The notes beneath the pieces are model-generated. The model made no database searches and was not told the origin of the DNA. It was given only the letters and a program-made list of their open reading frames with translations. From the NCBI GenBank assembly GCA_963829955.1, contig CAWHKS010000019.1:1-64000 (forward strand): a stretch of DNA of 64,000 bases. The letters run 5' to 3'. This DNA is from DASTFY01 sp963829955. GTDB lineage: Bacteria > Actinomycetota > Acidimicrobiia > Acidimicrobiales > Ilumatobacteraceae. The position numbers and the translations under genes were made by a program. Shown here piece after piece: positions 39,134 through 48,987 of this stretch (positions are counted from its first letter, which is position 1; every line of letters starts with the position of its first letter).

Positions 39134-40111
39134 ATGACGGGAACTGTAGTGGTGGGGCTCGGAGGAAATGCCCTCCTCGAGCCCGGCGAGAGCGGGACCT
39201 ACCGCGAGCAGTGCGCCCACGCCCGGGCCATGGCCGGTTCGATCGCCGGGTTGACGGCCGCGGGATGGCGGGTCGTGGTCGTGCACGGCAACGGACCACA
39301 GGTCGGGGCGCTGGCCGTCCAGCAGTACGCGGCGCGGGACGAGGTCCCGCCGCAGCCGCTGTTCTCGTTGGTGGCCATGACGCAGGGTGAGATCGGGAGC
39401 ATCCTGGCCTTGGCGCTGCACGAGCGGCTCGGCGCCGGGCAGGCCAGGGTCGTGACCGTCGGCACGCACGTCATCGTCCACGGCGACGATCCCGCCTTCG
39501 CGCACCCGACGAAGCCCATCGGTCCCTTCGTCGATCGGGTCGAGGCCGAGCGGCTGGAGGCGGAGCGCGGTTGGGCGATGCTCGAGGATGCCGGCCGTGG
39601 TTACCGCCGGGTGGTGCCCTCACCCGAACCGCTCGGGATCCTGGAGCTCGCAGCGGTGAGGTCGTTGGTCGATGCCGGCGTTCTGGTGATCGCCAACGGC
39701 GGCGGTGGCGTGCCCGTCGTGCTCACCGCGACCGGGTACCGCGGGGTCGAGGCCGTGGTCGACAAGGACCTGGCCGCAGAACGGTTGGCCGACGAGCTCG
39801 GAGCTGAGGTGCTGGCTCTCGTCACCGGTGTCCCCGCGGCGGCCATCGAGTTCGGCACGCCGTCCGAGCGGCCACTCAGGGACGTGACGGTCGTCGAGGC
39901 CGAGCGCCACCTGCAGGACGGGCAGTTCGCCGCCGGGAGCATGGGGCCCAAGATCGCCGCGGCCACCCGCTTCGTCCGTCACGGCGGTGGGATGGCCGTC
40001 ATCACCACTCCCGAGCTCCTGCTGGCGACCATCTCGTCGTCCCCATGGTCTCCGACGGGCGATGTGGGGACGAGGATCCTTCCCGTCGGGCAGCCGGCCG
40101 CCAGTCGATGA
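39134..40111 (+). CDS. arcC: Carbamate kinase (AllK/ArcC type)
   Basis: Converts carbamoyl phosphate and ADP to ATP, ammonia and CO2, the energy-yielding last step after AllFGH-type phosphorolysis. Amino-acid kinase motifs are complete: VVGLGGNALLEPGE, VHGNGPQVGALA, FVDRVEAE, ANGGGGVPVV, VDKDLAAERLADEL and FAAGSMGPKIAAATRFV. 325 residues, slightly longer than usual. ATG 39134; the stop overlaps the fdrA start (ATGA). Downstream of the strongest promoter of the locus. Confidence 0.93.
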   Translation: MTGTVVVGLGGNALLEPGESGTYREQCAHARAMAGSIAGLTAAGWRVVVVHGNGPQVGALAVQQYAARDEVPPQPLFSLVAMTQGEIGSILALALHERLGAGQARVVTVGTHVIVHGDDPAFAHPTKPIGPFVDRVEAERLEAERGWAMLEDAGRGYRRVVPSPEPLGILELAAVRSLVDAGVLVIANGGGGVPVVLTATGYRGVEAVVDKDLAAERLADELGAEVLALVTGVPAAAIEFGTPSERPLRDVTVVEAERHLQDGQFAAGSMGPKIAAATRFVRHGGGMAVITTPELLLATISSSPWSPTGDVGTRILPVGQPAASR

Positions 40112-41663
40112 CTGCGGCACAGGCCCCGTCGTGGGGCGTGCGACGCCATGCCGAGACGTACGTCGACTCGGTGCTGCTGCTCACCGCGACGCGGGCCATG
40201 CAGGACGTCGACGGCATCACCTGGGCGACCGCGCTCATGGCCACGCCGGCCAACGTCGACGCGGTCAGAGATCAGGGGGTGTCCGACCCGCTGTTGGACG
40301 AGCTGAGTGCCAGCGATCTCCTGCTGGCGGTGCAGGGGGACGAGGGGATCATCGAGGCCGCGCTCGCCGCGGGCGACGACGCGCTCTGGGGGGAGCGGGC
40401 GTCGTCGGGACCGGTGGACACTCCGTTGGCCGAGCGCGACCTCGACGCATCCGTCGCCCGGCTACCGGGTGCGAACGTCGCCATCGTCTCCGTGCCCGGG
40501 CCGTTCGCGGCCCTGGAGGCGCACAAGGCCTTGCGGGCCGGTCTCGACGTCCTCCTCTTCAGCGACAACGTGTCGCTGGACGAGGAGATCGAGCTCAAGG
40601 AGCACGCCGCCGAGGCCGGGCGGCTCGTCATGGGGCCGGGGGCAGGGACGGCCGCGCTCGGCGGCTGCGGCCTCGGCTTCTCCAACGTCGTGCGCCGCGG
40701 CCGCGTCGGGGTCGTGGCGGCCGCCGGCACCGGCGCGCAGGAGGCGATGAGCTTGCTCGACCGGTGGGGCGAGGGTGTCACACAGGTCATCGGGGTCGGT
40801 GGGCGCGACCTGTCGTCCGAGGTGGGCGGCCGCATGGCGGCGCTGGCCGTGCGTGCCCTCGACCGCGATCCGGCCACGGAGTTGATCCTCCTGGTCTCGA
40901 AGCCGCCGTCACCGGTCGCGGCGCGAGCTGTGGTCGAGGCCGCCGGCGCGACTCCGACCGTCGCCGCGCTGGTCGGTCTGGCCGAGAGCGAGGGCATCGG
41001 CGGAGCCACGGCCGTGGCGCGGACCTTGGAGGGCGGTGTGCCGCGGTGTTCGCCGCCCTGGGCGTTCCCGTGCCAGAGGACGGCGGGCGGCTCCGCCAGG
41101 ACGTCGAGCAGGCGCTGGTCGGCCTCGATCCGACCCGAACCGTGGTGCGGGGCGTCTACTCCGGGGGGACGCTGTGCTACGAGGCGCTCACCGTGCTGGA
41201 GCCCTGGCTCGGCCCGGTGTGGTCGAACACACCGCTGGACAAGCGTCACCGCGTGCCGGCGCCGCCGGGTGCCCACACCTGTCTCGACCTGGGCGAGGAG
41301 GAGTACACGAGCGGGCGGCCCCATCCGATGATCGACCCCGAGGCCCGGCTGGAGGTCCTGCGCGACGTGGCCGAGGAGCCCGACGTCGCCGTCGTGCTGC
41401 TGGACGTGGTGCTCGGGTACGGCTCCCATCCCGACCCCGCGGCGCTGCTGGCGCCAGCCTGCGCAGAACTGGCCGGGCCCGCTGGCCCGCGGGCGGTCGT
41501 CTACCTGCTCGGGACCGACGGCGATCCGCAGGACCTCTCCAGGCAGCGGGCAGCGTTCCGGGAGGCCGGCGCCCTGGTGGCTCCGACGGGCGCGCGCGCT
41601 GCCCTGGCCGCGGCGGCCGTCGCCCGGCGCGACGCCTCCATCGTGGACAGTTCCCTTCCGTGA
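40108..41663 (+). CDS. fdrA: FdrA family protein, oxamate carbamoyltransferase subunit AllF-like (one-base frameshift near 41040)
   Basis: Succinyl-CoA-synthetase-like protein that with AllG and AllH forms the carbamoyltransferase. Seen: YVDSVLLLTATRAMQDVDGI, FSDNVSLDEEIELKEHA, VMGPGAGTAALGGCGLGFSNVV, VVAAAGTGAQEAMSLLDRWG, VIGVGGRDLS. After LEGGV the frame changes to AAVFAALGVPVPED; one missing G at 41040/41041 restores it. The rest (VRGVYSGGTLCYEAL, PHPMIDPEARLEVL, VVLLDVVLGYGSHPDP) is conserved to the TGA at 41661-41663. Restored length about 518 residues. Coupled to carbamate kinase; 13 bases before the glycosyltransferase. Confidence 0.9.
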
Positions 41664-41676
41664 CGGATCCCGCCCC

Positions 41677-42833
41677 GTGACGCCGAGGGTTGGGCTCGTC
41701 ACGTACTCCACGAAGCCGCGCGGAGGCGTCGTGCACACCCTGGCGCTGGCGGAGGAGCTCCACCGTCAGGGTGTGGCGGTCGAGGTCATCGCGCTCGGCG
41801 ATCCGCGGACGGGCTTCTTCCGCCGGGTGGACGCTCCGCTGCACCTGATCCCGTCACCGCCACCACTCGAGACGCTGGAGCAACGGGTGGCCGCGGCCAT
41901 CGACGCGCTGACCGACGGTCTCCGTTCGAGGAGAGCCGCCGCCACGCTCCCCCACATCCTCCACGTGCAGGACTGCATCTCTGCCCGCGCCGCGGTGAGG
42001 CTGCGGGACGAGGGTGCGCCGGTGTTCGTTCTCCGCACGGTCCACCACGTCGACGACTTCACGACCCCGGACCTGATCGAGTGCCAGCTGCGCTCGATCC
42101 TCGATCCCGACCGCCTGCTGGTGGTGAGCCGGATGTGGCGGGACCTTCTGGCGGCCGAGTACGGCGTCGAGGCCACTGTGGTGACCAACGGGGTCGCCAG
42201 TTCGCGCTTCACCGTCGAGCCGACCGCCGAGGAGATCGCGGCGCGGAGGGCCCGGATCGGGGCCGAGGGGCGGTTCCTCGTTCTGACGGTCGGTGGCATC
42301 GAACCTCGGAAGGGCAGTGACCACCTGGTGCGGGCGATGGCTCTTCTCCGGGAGCGGCTCGATCGATCACCGGTGCTCGCCGTCATCGGCGGCCATTCGT
42401 TCCAGGACCACCGGGCTTACAGGGACGGCGTGCTGGCCTCCCTCCCCGGGCTGGGCCTGGAGCTCGGGCGCGATGTTGTCCTCCTGGGCACGCTGCCCGA
42501 CGACGAGATCCCCGGCTGGTACCACGCCGCCGACGCCTTCGCCTTCCCGTCCGTCAACGAGGGCTTCGGACTGGTGGTGCTCGAGGCGCTGGCCGCAGGG
42601 ACGCCCACCGTGGTGACCGACCTACCGGTGTTCCGCGAGTACCTGAAGGCTGGACACGACGCCCTCGTCGTCCAGGCGGGGGATGACCAGGACCTCGCCG
42701 CGCAGCTCGACCGTCTCGCCACCGATCCCGCGCTCCGGGCGTCGCTGACGACCGCCGGAAGGCTGGTCGCGGCCCGCTTCACGTGGTCGGCCTCGCGAGC
42801 CAGCACCGGGTGGTCTACGACGAGGTTCTCTGA
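41677..42833 (+). CDS. MSMEG_0565-family glycosyltransferase (Nit1C), frameshift near the 3' end
   Basis: GT-B-fold family 4 glycosyltransferase. The start VGLVTYSTKPRGGVVHTLALAEELHRQG and LHVQDCISARAAVRLR are the marks of the MSMEG_0565 family of nitrogen-starvation clusters. The sugar-nucleotide site is PSVNEGFGLVVLEALAAG (EX7E). GTG start 41677. Near 42795 the printed frame turns to Arg-rich nonsense ending at 42942; one missing base there gives ASQHRVVYDEVL and a TGA at 42831-42833, which I prefer. About 386 residues. Acceptor unknown; perhaps it glycosylates a cluster product. Confidence 0.88.
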
Positions 42834-42869
42834 CGGGCGGGGTCTACAACGAGGTTCTCTGACGGGCGG
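42812..42869 (+). repeat. 29-bp tandem duplication at the glycosyltransferase 3' end
   Basis: Two copies, 42812-42840 and 42841-42869, differ at one base (TCTACGACG against TCTACAACG), and a further GGTC starts a third. The first copy contains the last codons and the restored stop of the glycosyltransferase; the second is non-coding. The array separates this gene from the convergent kinase gene. Confidence 0.9.
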
Positions 42870-42874
42870 GGTCC

Positions 42875-44848
42875 TCAGAAGAACGTCAGGGCGACGGCGG
42901 TGCCGCGGGGGACGGACGTTCCCGCGGGCGGCGTCGCGATGACGACGGCCCGGTTGGGGTCACCGGTGACGGTGCCTACCTTCAGGCCGGCCGCGGTCAG
43001 GGCCGCGGTGGCCTGCTGGAGGTTCATCATGTTGAGGACCGGGACCTTCACGAGGTTCGGGCCCTTCGAGACCTGGTAAGTCACGGTCGAGTCGCGCGGC
43101 ACGGCGGTGCCGGCGGGCGGCGTGCTGCCGGCCACCTGGCCCGTGGCCACGCCGTCGGCGAAGACGTCCTCACCGCGCACGGGTACGAGCGCGAGGGCCT
43201 TGAGCGCCGCGTCAGCCTCGGCCGGCGTCATGCCCGCCAGCGCCGGGATCGCGCGGGGCGCCGGGCCGCTGGAGACGACAGCGTTGATCGTGCTGCCCTT
43301 GTCCACCATGGACCGCTCGGGCACCTGCTGGCCGGCGACCGTGAAGGAGAGGATGGTGCCGGCGGGGACCGTCTCGCTGGACTCCTGCCCGGCCACCGAG
43401 AGCTTGAGCTCGGCGTCGGCCAACGCTCGCATGGCCACCTCGATGCGCTGGCCGGCCAGGGGCGGCAGCTCCGACGGCGCAGGGCCGTCCGACACGTACA
43501 GCGTGAAGGGCTCTCCCTCGGCCACGTCCCCCGACGCCGGATCGGTCCTGATGACGACATCGAGCGGCTCGGTGTCGTTCTTCTCCCGCACCTCGTTCAC
43601 GTCCCAGCCGTAGGTGGCGATGCGATTGCGGGCCTCGCCCACCTCCAGCCCGACGAGCCCCTCCACCGGATAACGGGAGACGGTCGATCGCCGCACCACG
43701 AGCGCGGCGACGCCGACGGCCGCGGCGACCGCCAGCACGGCCAGGACGATGAGGAACCCGTTGCGGGTCCGCCGCGGGTGAGAGGCATCCTGGTCGAACA
43801 ACTCCGACGGACCGCCCGTCGCGGGCGGAGGCACAGGAACGGCGGGAGGGGAGACCGAGGGCGGAGGCCCATCGGCGACCATCGTCCGCCCGGCCTCCGC
43901 CCGGCGTCGGGATTCGGCGGCGCCGGCCGTCGTGTCCGCGGTGTTCGCGGCGTCACCGATGGTCGTGGTGTCGATGGACGTATGGGCCGACGTCGCTACG
44001 AGCGCCAGCGGCGCAGGCCGCGGCAGCTTCTCGGCCGCGGCGATGAGGCCTTGCCCGAGCTCGGCGGCACTCGACCGCTCGGCTTGATCGGGCCGCCCCG
44101 CTCTTTCGATGACGGAGGCCAGCGGACCGAGGTCGGCCGACACCGGCATGAGCCGGTCCAGCCGGTTCATGAGCGTCGCCACCGTGGTCTCTCCGGCGAA
44201 GGGCACCTCCCCGGTGACGGACTCCACCAGCGTCAGGGCCAACGAGTAGACGTCGCTCTTGCCGTCCACGGGCTCGGCCCTGGCCTGCTCCGGCGACGCG
44301 TAGCGGGCGGTCCCCAGGATCACGCCCGACGGCTCGGTCCAGGCCGCATCGGCGATGGCGCGGGCCAGGCCGAAGTCGGCGATGCGCAGGCGGCGATCCT
44401 CGCCGAAGAGGAGGTTGGCGGGCTTGATGTCCCGGTGCACGAAGCCCCGGCGGTGGGCGTAGTCCAGACCCCGGCTGGCCTCGAGCCCGACGAGCAGTGC
44501 CTGCGAGGGGCTGAGGAGCCGGCCTCGGTCGAGCATCGCCCGCAGATTGCCCCCGCCCAGGTACTCGAGGACCAGGTAGGGCACCCGGCCGTCGGTGCCC
44601 CAGTCGAAGATGGCCATGATGTTCGGGTGGCTGAGGGCCGCGGCGGCCTGGGCCTCGCTCTGGAAACGGCGCAGGAAGGCGGCGTCCTCGGCCAGGGAGG
44701 GATGGAGCACCTTGACGGCCACCCGCCGGCGGAGCTGGACGTCGTCGGCCTGGTACACGGTCGCCGACACGCCGGTGCCGACCGCCGCCACCAACCGGTA
44801 GCGCCCGCCCAGGACCCGCCCAATCGACTCCTCTCCGTACCCGGACAT
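42875..44848 (-). CDS. PASTA-domain serine/threonine protein kinase (PknB-like)
   Basis: Membrane-spanning sensor kinase for cell wall growth. Kinase domain about residues 12-270 with VGTGVSATVY, VAVKVLHP (ATP Lys), HRDIKPANLLF, DFGLARA and SPEQA; then a Pro/Ala-rich linker, one membrane helix (about 362-384), and four extracellular PASTA repeats (VEGLVGLEVGEARNRIATYG onwards) that in relatives bind peptidoglycan fragments. 657 residues, complete. ATG 44848. No division or wall genes adjoin it, unlike the pknB-rodA-pbp cluster, so it may be an additional PASTA kinase. Confidence 0.93.
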   Translation of the reverse strand: MSGYGEESIGRVLGGRYRLVAAVGTGVSATVYQADDVQLRRRVAVKVLHPSLAEDAAFLRRFQSEAQAAAALSHPNIMAIFDWGTDGRVPYLVLEYLGGGNLRAMLDRGRLLSPSQALLVGLEASRGLDYAHRRGFVHRDIKPANLLFGEDRRLRIADFGLARAIADAAWTEPSGVILGTARYASPEQARAEPVDGKSDVYSLALTLVESVTGEVPFAGETTVATLMNRLDRLMPVSADLGPLASVIERAGRPDQAERSSAAELGQGLIAAAEKLPRPAPLALVATSAHTSIDTTTIGDAANTADTTAGAAESRRRAEAGRTMVADGPPPSVSPPAVPVPPPATGGPSELFDQDASHPRRTRNGFLIVLAVLAVAAAVGVAALVVRRSTVSRYPVEGLVGLEVGEARNRIATYGWDVNEVREKNDTEPLDVVIRTDPASGDVAEGEPFTLYVSDGPAPSELPPLAGQRIEVAMRALADAELKLSVAGQESSETVPAGTILSFTVAGQQVPERSMVDKGSTINAVVSSGPAPRAIPALAGMTPAEADAALKALALVPVRGEDVFADGVATGQVAGSTPPAGTAVPRDSTVTYQVSKGPNLVKVPVLNMMNLQQATAALTAAGLKVGTVTGDPNRAVVIATPPAGTSVPRGTAVALTFF

Positions 44849-44959
44849 CGCCTCTCGAACCTACCGCTCGGTCCGTCGCACCGGGTGGCAGCCCGGCCGG
44901 CCGATCGGTCGTTCCAGGCCCGATGGGCGGCGGGAGCGGGCATCAGCCATGCTTTCGCC

Positions 44960-45439
44960 GTGGCCAGCCGGCGGCGCTTCGACCTACGCACCTTCCTCAT
45001 CAGCCTGGGCTTCGCCGTCGGGTTGGTGCTGGTGATCTACGCCTTCACCTCGGCCCGAGTCGGCAGCGACGCGCAGGGTGTGAAGAACCCCGCCATCGAG
45101 CGGTTGATCCCCAGCCAGGACGATCTGGTCCTGCGGCAGTCCGAGGTAGGCATCGACCTGGCCACCGGCTACACCGGGGAGCTCATCATCGACGGCGAGA
45201 CCCTCGTGACCCGGGAGGTGGTGGCCCCGGACGGCGCCAATCCCGGCGTCGTCGAGCGCATCGCGGACGTCCGCTTCGATCCCGCCCTCAACACGTTGCT
45301 GTATCAGCCCCTCGATCTGCCCGGGGCTCCCATCCCCGAGTTCGATCCCGGGGAGCACACCATCACCGCCCGCTTCTGGAAGCTGGAGGAGGGCGAGGAC
45401 ACGGCCCGCCAGTACACCTGGACGTTCAAGGTCGCCTGA
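44960..45439 (+). CDS. Uncharacterised membrane-anchored protein
   Basis: A short basic N-terminus (VASRRRFDLRTF), one membrane helix (about residues 12-30), then an outward domain of about 125 residues rich in beta-strands (IDLATGYTGELIIDGETLVTREVV, FDPGEHTITARFWKLEEGEDTARQYTWTFKV). The EHTI...WTFKV end resembles Ig-like folds. 159 residues. The GTG at 44960 is used because no earlier in-frame start gives a helix near the N-terminus. Divergent from the PASTA kinase; might act with it at the envelope. Confidence 0.7.
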   Translation: MASRRRFDLRTFLISLGFAVGLVLVIYAFTSARVGSDAQGVKNPAIERLIPSQDDLVLRQSEVGIDLATGYTGELIIDGETLVTREVVAPDGANPGVVERIADVRFDPALNTLLYQPLDLPGAPIPEFDPGEHTITARFWKLEEGEDTARQYTWTFKVA

Positions 45440-45469
45440 CCCGACAGGGCGACGGCGAGGGCGACGGCC

Positions 45470-47521
45470 TCAGGCGGGGAGCTCGCCGGTCTCCAGCAGG
45501 GCGGCGAACCCGGCCTCGTCGAGGATCGGCACGCCCACGCTCTCCGCTTTCGTCAGCTTGCTGGCGCCCGGCTCCCTCCCGACGACCACGGCGAACGTCT
45601 TGGCACTGACGCTGCCCGGGCTCTTGCCACCCCGGTCCTTGATGGCCCCCTCCGCCTCCTCCCGGCTGAAGCCCTCCAGCGTCCCGGTGACCACGACTGC
45701 CTTGCCGGCCAGCACCTGCGGTTGCCGGCTGACGACCACCTGCCCGAAGTCGACCCCGGCCCTGCGCAGGCGCTCGACCATGTCCCGGTTGCCGTCCTCC
45801 GCGAACCACTGCGTGATGGACGCCGCGATGACCGGTCCGACGCCCTCGGTGGTGGCCAGGTCGGCCTCGCTGGCTCCCATGATGGCGTCGAGCGTGCCGA
45901 AGCCCCGGGCGAGCGCCTCGGACGCCGCCGGCCCGAGGTGCTTGATGCCGAGCGCTGTCAGCAGCCGGGGCAACGGCCGCGACTTCGAGCCCTCGATGGC
46001 TGCCAGCAGGTTGCCGACGCTGACCTCGCCCCAACCCTCCCGGCCGAGGAGGTCCTCGGTCCGGAGCGTGTAGATGTCGGCCGCGTCCTTCACCAGGCCC
46101 AGCTCGGACAGGAGCAGGACCGTCCGCTCGCCCAACCCCTCGATGTCCATGGCACCGCGCGACCCGAAGTGGATGATGCGCTGATCCCGCTGGAACGGGC
46201 AGGCCGGCTCGACGCAGCGGGTGTCGGCCTCGCCCTCGGCCCGGACGAGGGTGGAGCGCAACGGGCATGGGCAGATGGTGGGGAACACCCACGGTTCGGT
46301 GCCCTTCGGCCGCAGCGACACAACGGGGCCGACGACCTCGGGGATGACGTCACCCGCCTTGCGCACGATGACCGTGTCCCCGGGGCGCACGTCCTTGGCC
46401 CGCACCTGGTCCTCGTTGTGGAGCGTGGCCAGCCCGACCGTGGATCCACCGACGAACACCGGCTGCAGCACGGCGAAGGGTGTCGCCCTGCCCGTGCGGC
46501 CGATCGACACCATGATGTCGTTCAGGACGGTGTTGCGCTCCTCCGGCGGGAACTTGTACGCGATTGCCCACCGCGGCGCCTTCGACGTGAAGCCCAGGAG
46601 GTCCCGCTGGGCCAGGTCGTCGACCTTGATGACGACGCCGTCGATCTCGTACCCGAGGTCGTGGCGGTGCTCCTGCCAGCGGGAGCAGTACGACGCCACC
46701 TCGTCGAGCGACTCGAGCGTTGCGATCTCCGGGTTGACCGGCAGGCCGAGTTCCGCCAGGAGCTCCAGCGTCTGGTGATGGCTCGTGAGCTCGGGCCCGC
46801 CGACGACCTCCCCGGGCTGATACGCCCAGAACGCCAGCTCGCGACTGGCGGTGATGGAGGCGTCCTTCTGGCGCAGCGACCCGGCGGCCGAGTTGCGGGG
46901 GTTGACGAAGAGGCGCTGGCCGGCCTCCTCCTGACGGCGGTTCAGCTCCTCGAACGCCGCGACCGGCATGTACACCTCACCGCGGACCTCCAGCACCTCC
47001 GGCGCGCCGGCCGCCAGGCGCCTCGGCACCACGGCGATGGTGGCGACGTTCGCGGTGACGTCCTCACCCACCTGGCCGTCGCCGCGGGTGGCCGCCTGCA
47101 CGAGCCGGCCCCGCTCGTAGCGGATGCTGATGGCCAGGCCGTCGATCTTCAGCTCGCAGACGTACTGCGCCGCCGCGCCTCCCAGGCCCCGTGTGACTCG
47201 TGCCCCCCACGCCGCCAGCTCGCCGGCGTCGAACGCGTTGTCGAGGCTCATCATCGGTACCCGGTGGACGACCGGCGAGAAGGTGACCGACGCCCAACCT
47301 TGGACCCGCTGCGTCGGCGAGTCCGGCACGACCAGGTCCGGGTGGGCCTCCTCCAGCGCCCGCAGTTCCAGCAGCAGGGCGTCGTACTCGGCGTCCGACA
47401 CCTCGGGTTCGTCGAACTCGTAGTACCGCTGGTTGTGGTGCGCGATGAGGGCCCGCAGCTCCTCCACCCTCCCCACCGCGTCCTGGGCCAGATCAACAGG
47501 ATGTCGCGCAGCGCGGGCCAT
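45470..47521 (-). CDS. ligA: NAD-dependent DNA ligase
   Basis: Seals nicks between Okazaki fragments and in repair using NAD. Domain Ia YYEFDEPEVSDAEYDALL (NMN pocket), adenylation motif CELKIDGLAIS (active Lys in KxDG), GEVYMP, LGYEIDGVVIKV, WAIAYKFPPEE, OB fold, zinc finger cysteines (CPLRST, CVEPACPFQ), HhH repeats (LGIKHLGPAASEALA) and a C-terminal BRCT domain (VVVTGTLEGFSREEAE). 683 residues, the usual length. ATG 47521 is chosen because it is closest to the conserved start; longer starts exist. No other replication gene near. Confidence 0.96.
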   Translation of the reverse strand: MARAARHPVDLAQDAVGRVEELRALIAHHNQRYYEFDEPEVSDAEYDALLLELRALEEAHPDLVVPDSPTQRVQGWASVTFSPVVHRVPMMSLDNAFDAGELAAWGARVTRGLGGAAAQYVCELKIDGLAISIRYERGRLVQAATRGDGQVGEDVTANVATIAVVPRRLAAGAPEVLEVRGEVYMPVAAFEELNRRQEEAGQRLFVNPRNSAAGSLRQKDASITASRELAFWAYQPGEVVGGPELTSHHQTLELLAELGLPVNPEIATLESLDEVASYCSRWQEHRHDLGYEIDGVVIKVDDLAQRDLLGFTSKAPRWAIAYKFPPEERNTVLNDIMVSIGRTGRATPFAVLQPVFVGGSTVGLATLHNEDQVRAKDVRPGDTVIVRKAGDVIPEVVGPVVSLRPKGTEPWVFPTICPCPLRSTLVRAEGEADTRCVEPACPFQRDQRIIHFGSRGAMDIEGLGERTVLLLSELGLVKDAADIYTLRTEDLLGREGWGEVSVGNLLAAIEGSKSRPLPRLLTALGIKHLGPAASEALARGFGTLDAIMGASEADLATTEGVGPVIAASITQWFAEDGNRDMVERLRRAGVDFGQVVVSRQPQVLAGKAVVVTGTLEGFSREEAEGAIKDRGGKSPGSVSAKTFAVVVGREPGASKLTKAESVGVPILDEAGFAALLETGELPA

Positions 47522-47714
47522 GTGATGGACGTTAGCCAGGGGGTGGCGCAGGGTTGCCGCCCGCCCCATGCGGCTGCCCTCGTCGGCGGGCTGGGTCGCC
47601 ATCACCTTGCCCTCGGGCAGCATGATCCGCAGCTCGCGGTTCGGACCCAACTGCAGTCGCCAGCCGCCTTCATGGACGGCGTGATGGCAACCCGAGCTGC
47701 GATCTCCTTCCGGT

Positions 47715-48933
47715 TCAGCAGAGCTGGCCGTCCCGGGCGATCACCGCGCCGCGGCGGATGACGAGGGTCCGCGGTGGGTGATCCATGACGGCCGCGGTGA
47801 CGGTGTCGGCGGCGACCACGACGAGATCGGCGGGAGCGCCGGTCGCCAGGCCGGTGACGGCATCGTCCGTGATCGGCTCTGACGACCAGCCGGTCGCCCC
47901 GATGATCGATCGCCCACCACGGGCGGCCACGTCGACGCAGAGCTCGACGAGGTCGTCGTCGCGGAACCCGTTGCGGAAGGCCAGCTGCCACGCCCGTTCC
48001 AGGTGGTCGCCGTTGCCGTAAGGCGACCAGTAGTCCCGGATCCCGTCCTGGCCCAGCCCGACGCGCACGCCGCCGGCGCGCAGCGCCTCCAGCGGCAGCG
48101 GTTCTCGGTTGCCGGGCGCGACCGTCGTCGAGCGCGATGTCGGCGGCGGCGAGCAGGTCGATCAGCGCGGCCTGACGGCTGGCGTCGACACTGCTGACCG
48201 CGAACGCGTGGCTGATGGTCACCGAACCTTGCATGCCGAGGGCCACCGTGCGCTCGGCGATCAGCTCGATCGTGAACGCCCCGAGCTCGCCGGTCTCGTG
48301 CAGGTGGATATCGACGCCGACCCCTCGCCGGTTCGCGATGCCGAACACGATGTCGAGGTGGGCGACCGGGTCACGGTCGAAGGCGCACGGATCGAGACCA
48401 CCGACGAGGTCGGCCCCGGCTCGCACGGCGGCATCGAGCAGGTCGGCCGTGCCCGGGTCGCGCAGGATCCCCGATTGCGGGAACGCCACCACCTGCAGGT
48501 CGGCCCGAGTTGCGTGCGCCTCACAGGCCGCCAGAACGCCCTCCAACCGGTCGAGCCCGGTGTCGGTGTCGACCTGGGCGTGACTGCGAACCGCCGTCCC
48601 ACCGGACGCGATCGTGACACCGAGCGTGCGGGTCGCGCGCTCCTCTACGGATCCTCCCGCCGTGCGCCAGTTCCGGCGGTCGTTCAGGATCAGCCCGGCC
48701 AGCCCGGGCTCGGCGGTGTGCGGCCGGAAGGGCAGACCGAGACGCGTCGAATCGAGGTGGGCGTGGACGTCGGCGAAGGCCGGTAGCAGCACCCCACCGC
48801 CGCCGTCGGCGACGGGCATCCCGGCGGGCGCGGGACCACTGGCGATCCGGCCGTCGCGGATCACCAGGTCGATCACGTCCGAGCCGGGCTCGCGTGGCCA
48901 CGGTCGGACGTTCCGCAGCAGCAGATCGCCCAC
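47715..48933 (-). CDS. Cytosine deaminase-like amidohydrolase (one-base frameshift near 48130)
   Basis: Metal-dependent hydrolase of the CodA/atrazine-type superfamily that deaminates or hydrolyses cyclic amidines. Ligand motifs: DVHAHLDSTRLGLPF, HSQ-like RSHAQVDTD, VDIHLHETGELGAF, TISHAFAVSSVD. After LLAAADIAL the frame must shift by one base near 48125-48131 to read TTVAPGNREPLPL, GLGQDGIRDYWSPYGNGDHLERA and the tail to TAG 47715. GTG 48933 gives VGDLLLRNVRPWP as start. Restored length about 405. Might be connected with the nitrogen locus upstream but is separated by kinase and ligase. Confidence 0.83.
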
Positions 48934-48987
48934 CTCGGGGAGTGTTCCTTCCTCGCGCCGTCCGTGCAAGGGACGGAACGGCCCGGG

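Noticed and set aside
42834..42942. The extended C-terminus of the glycosyltransferase in the printed frame
   Set aside because: It is Arg/Gly-rich nonsense running into the kinase 3' end; the alternative frame ends with a plausible family C-terminus at 42833.
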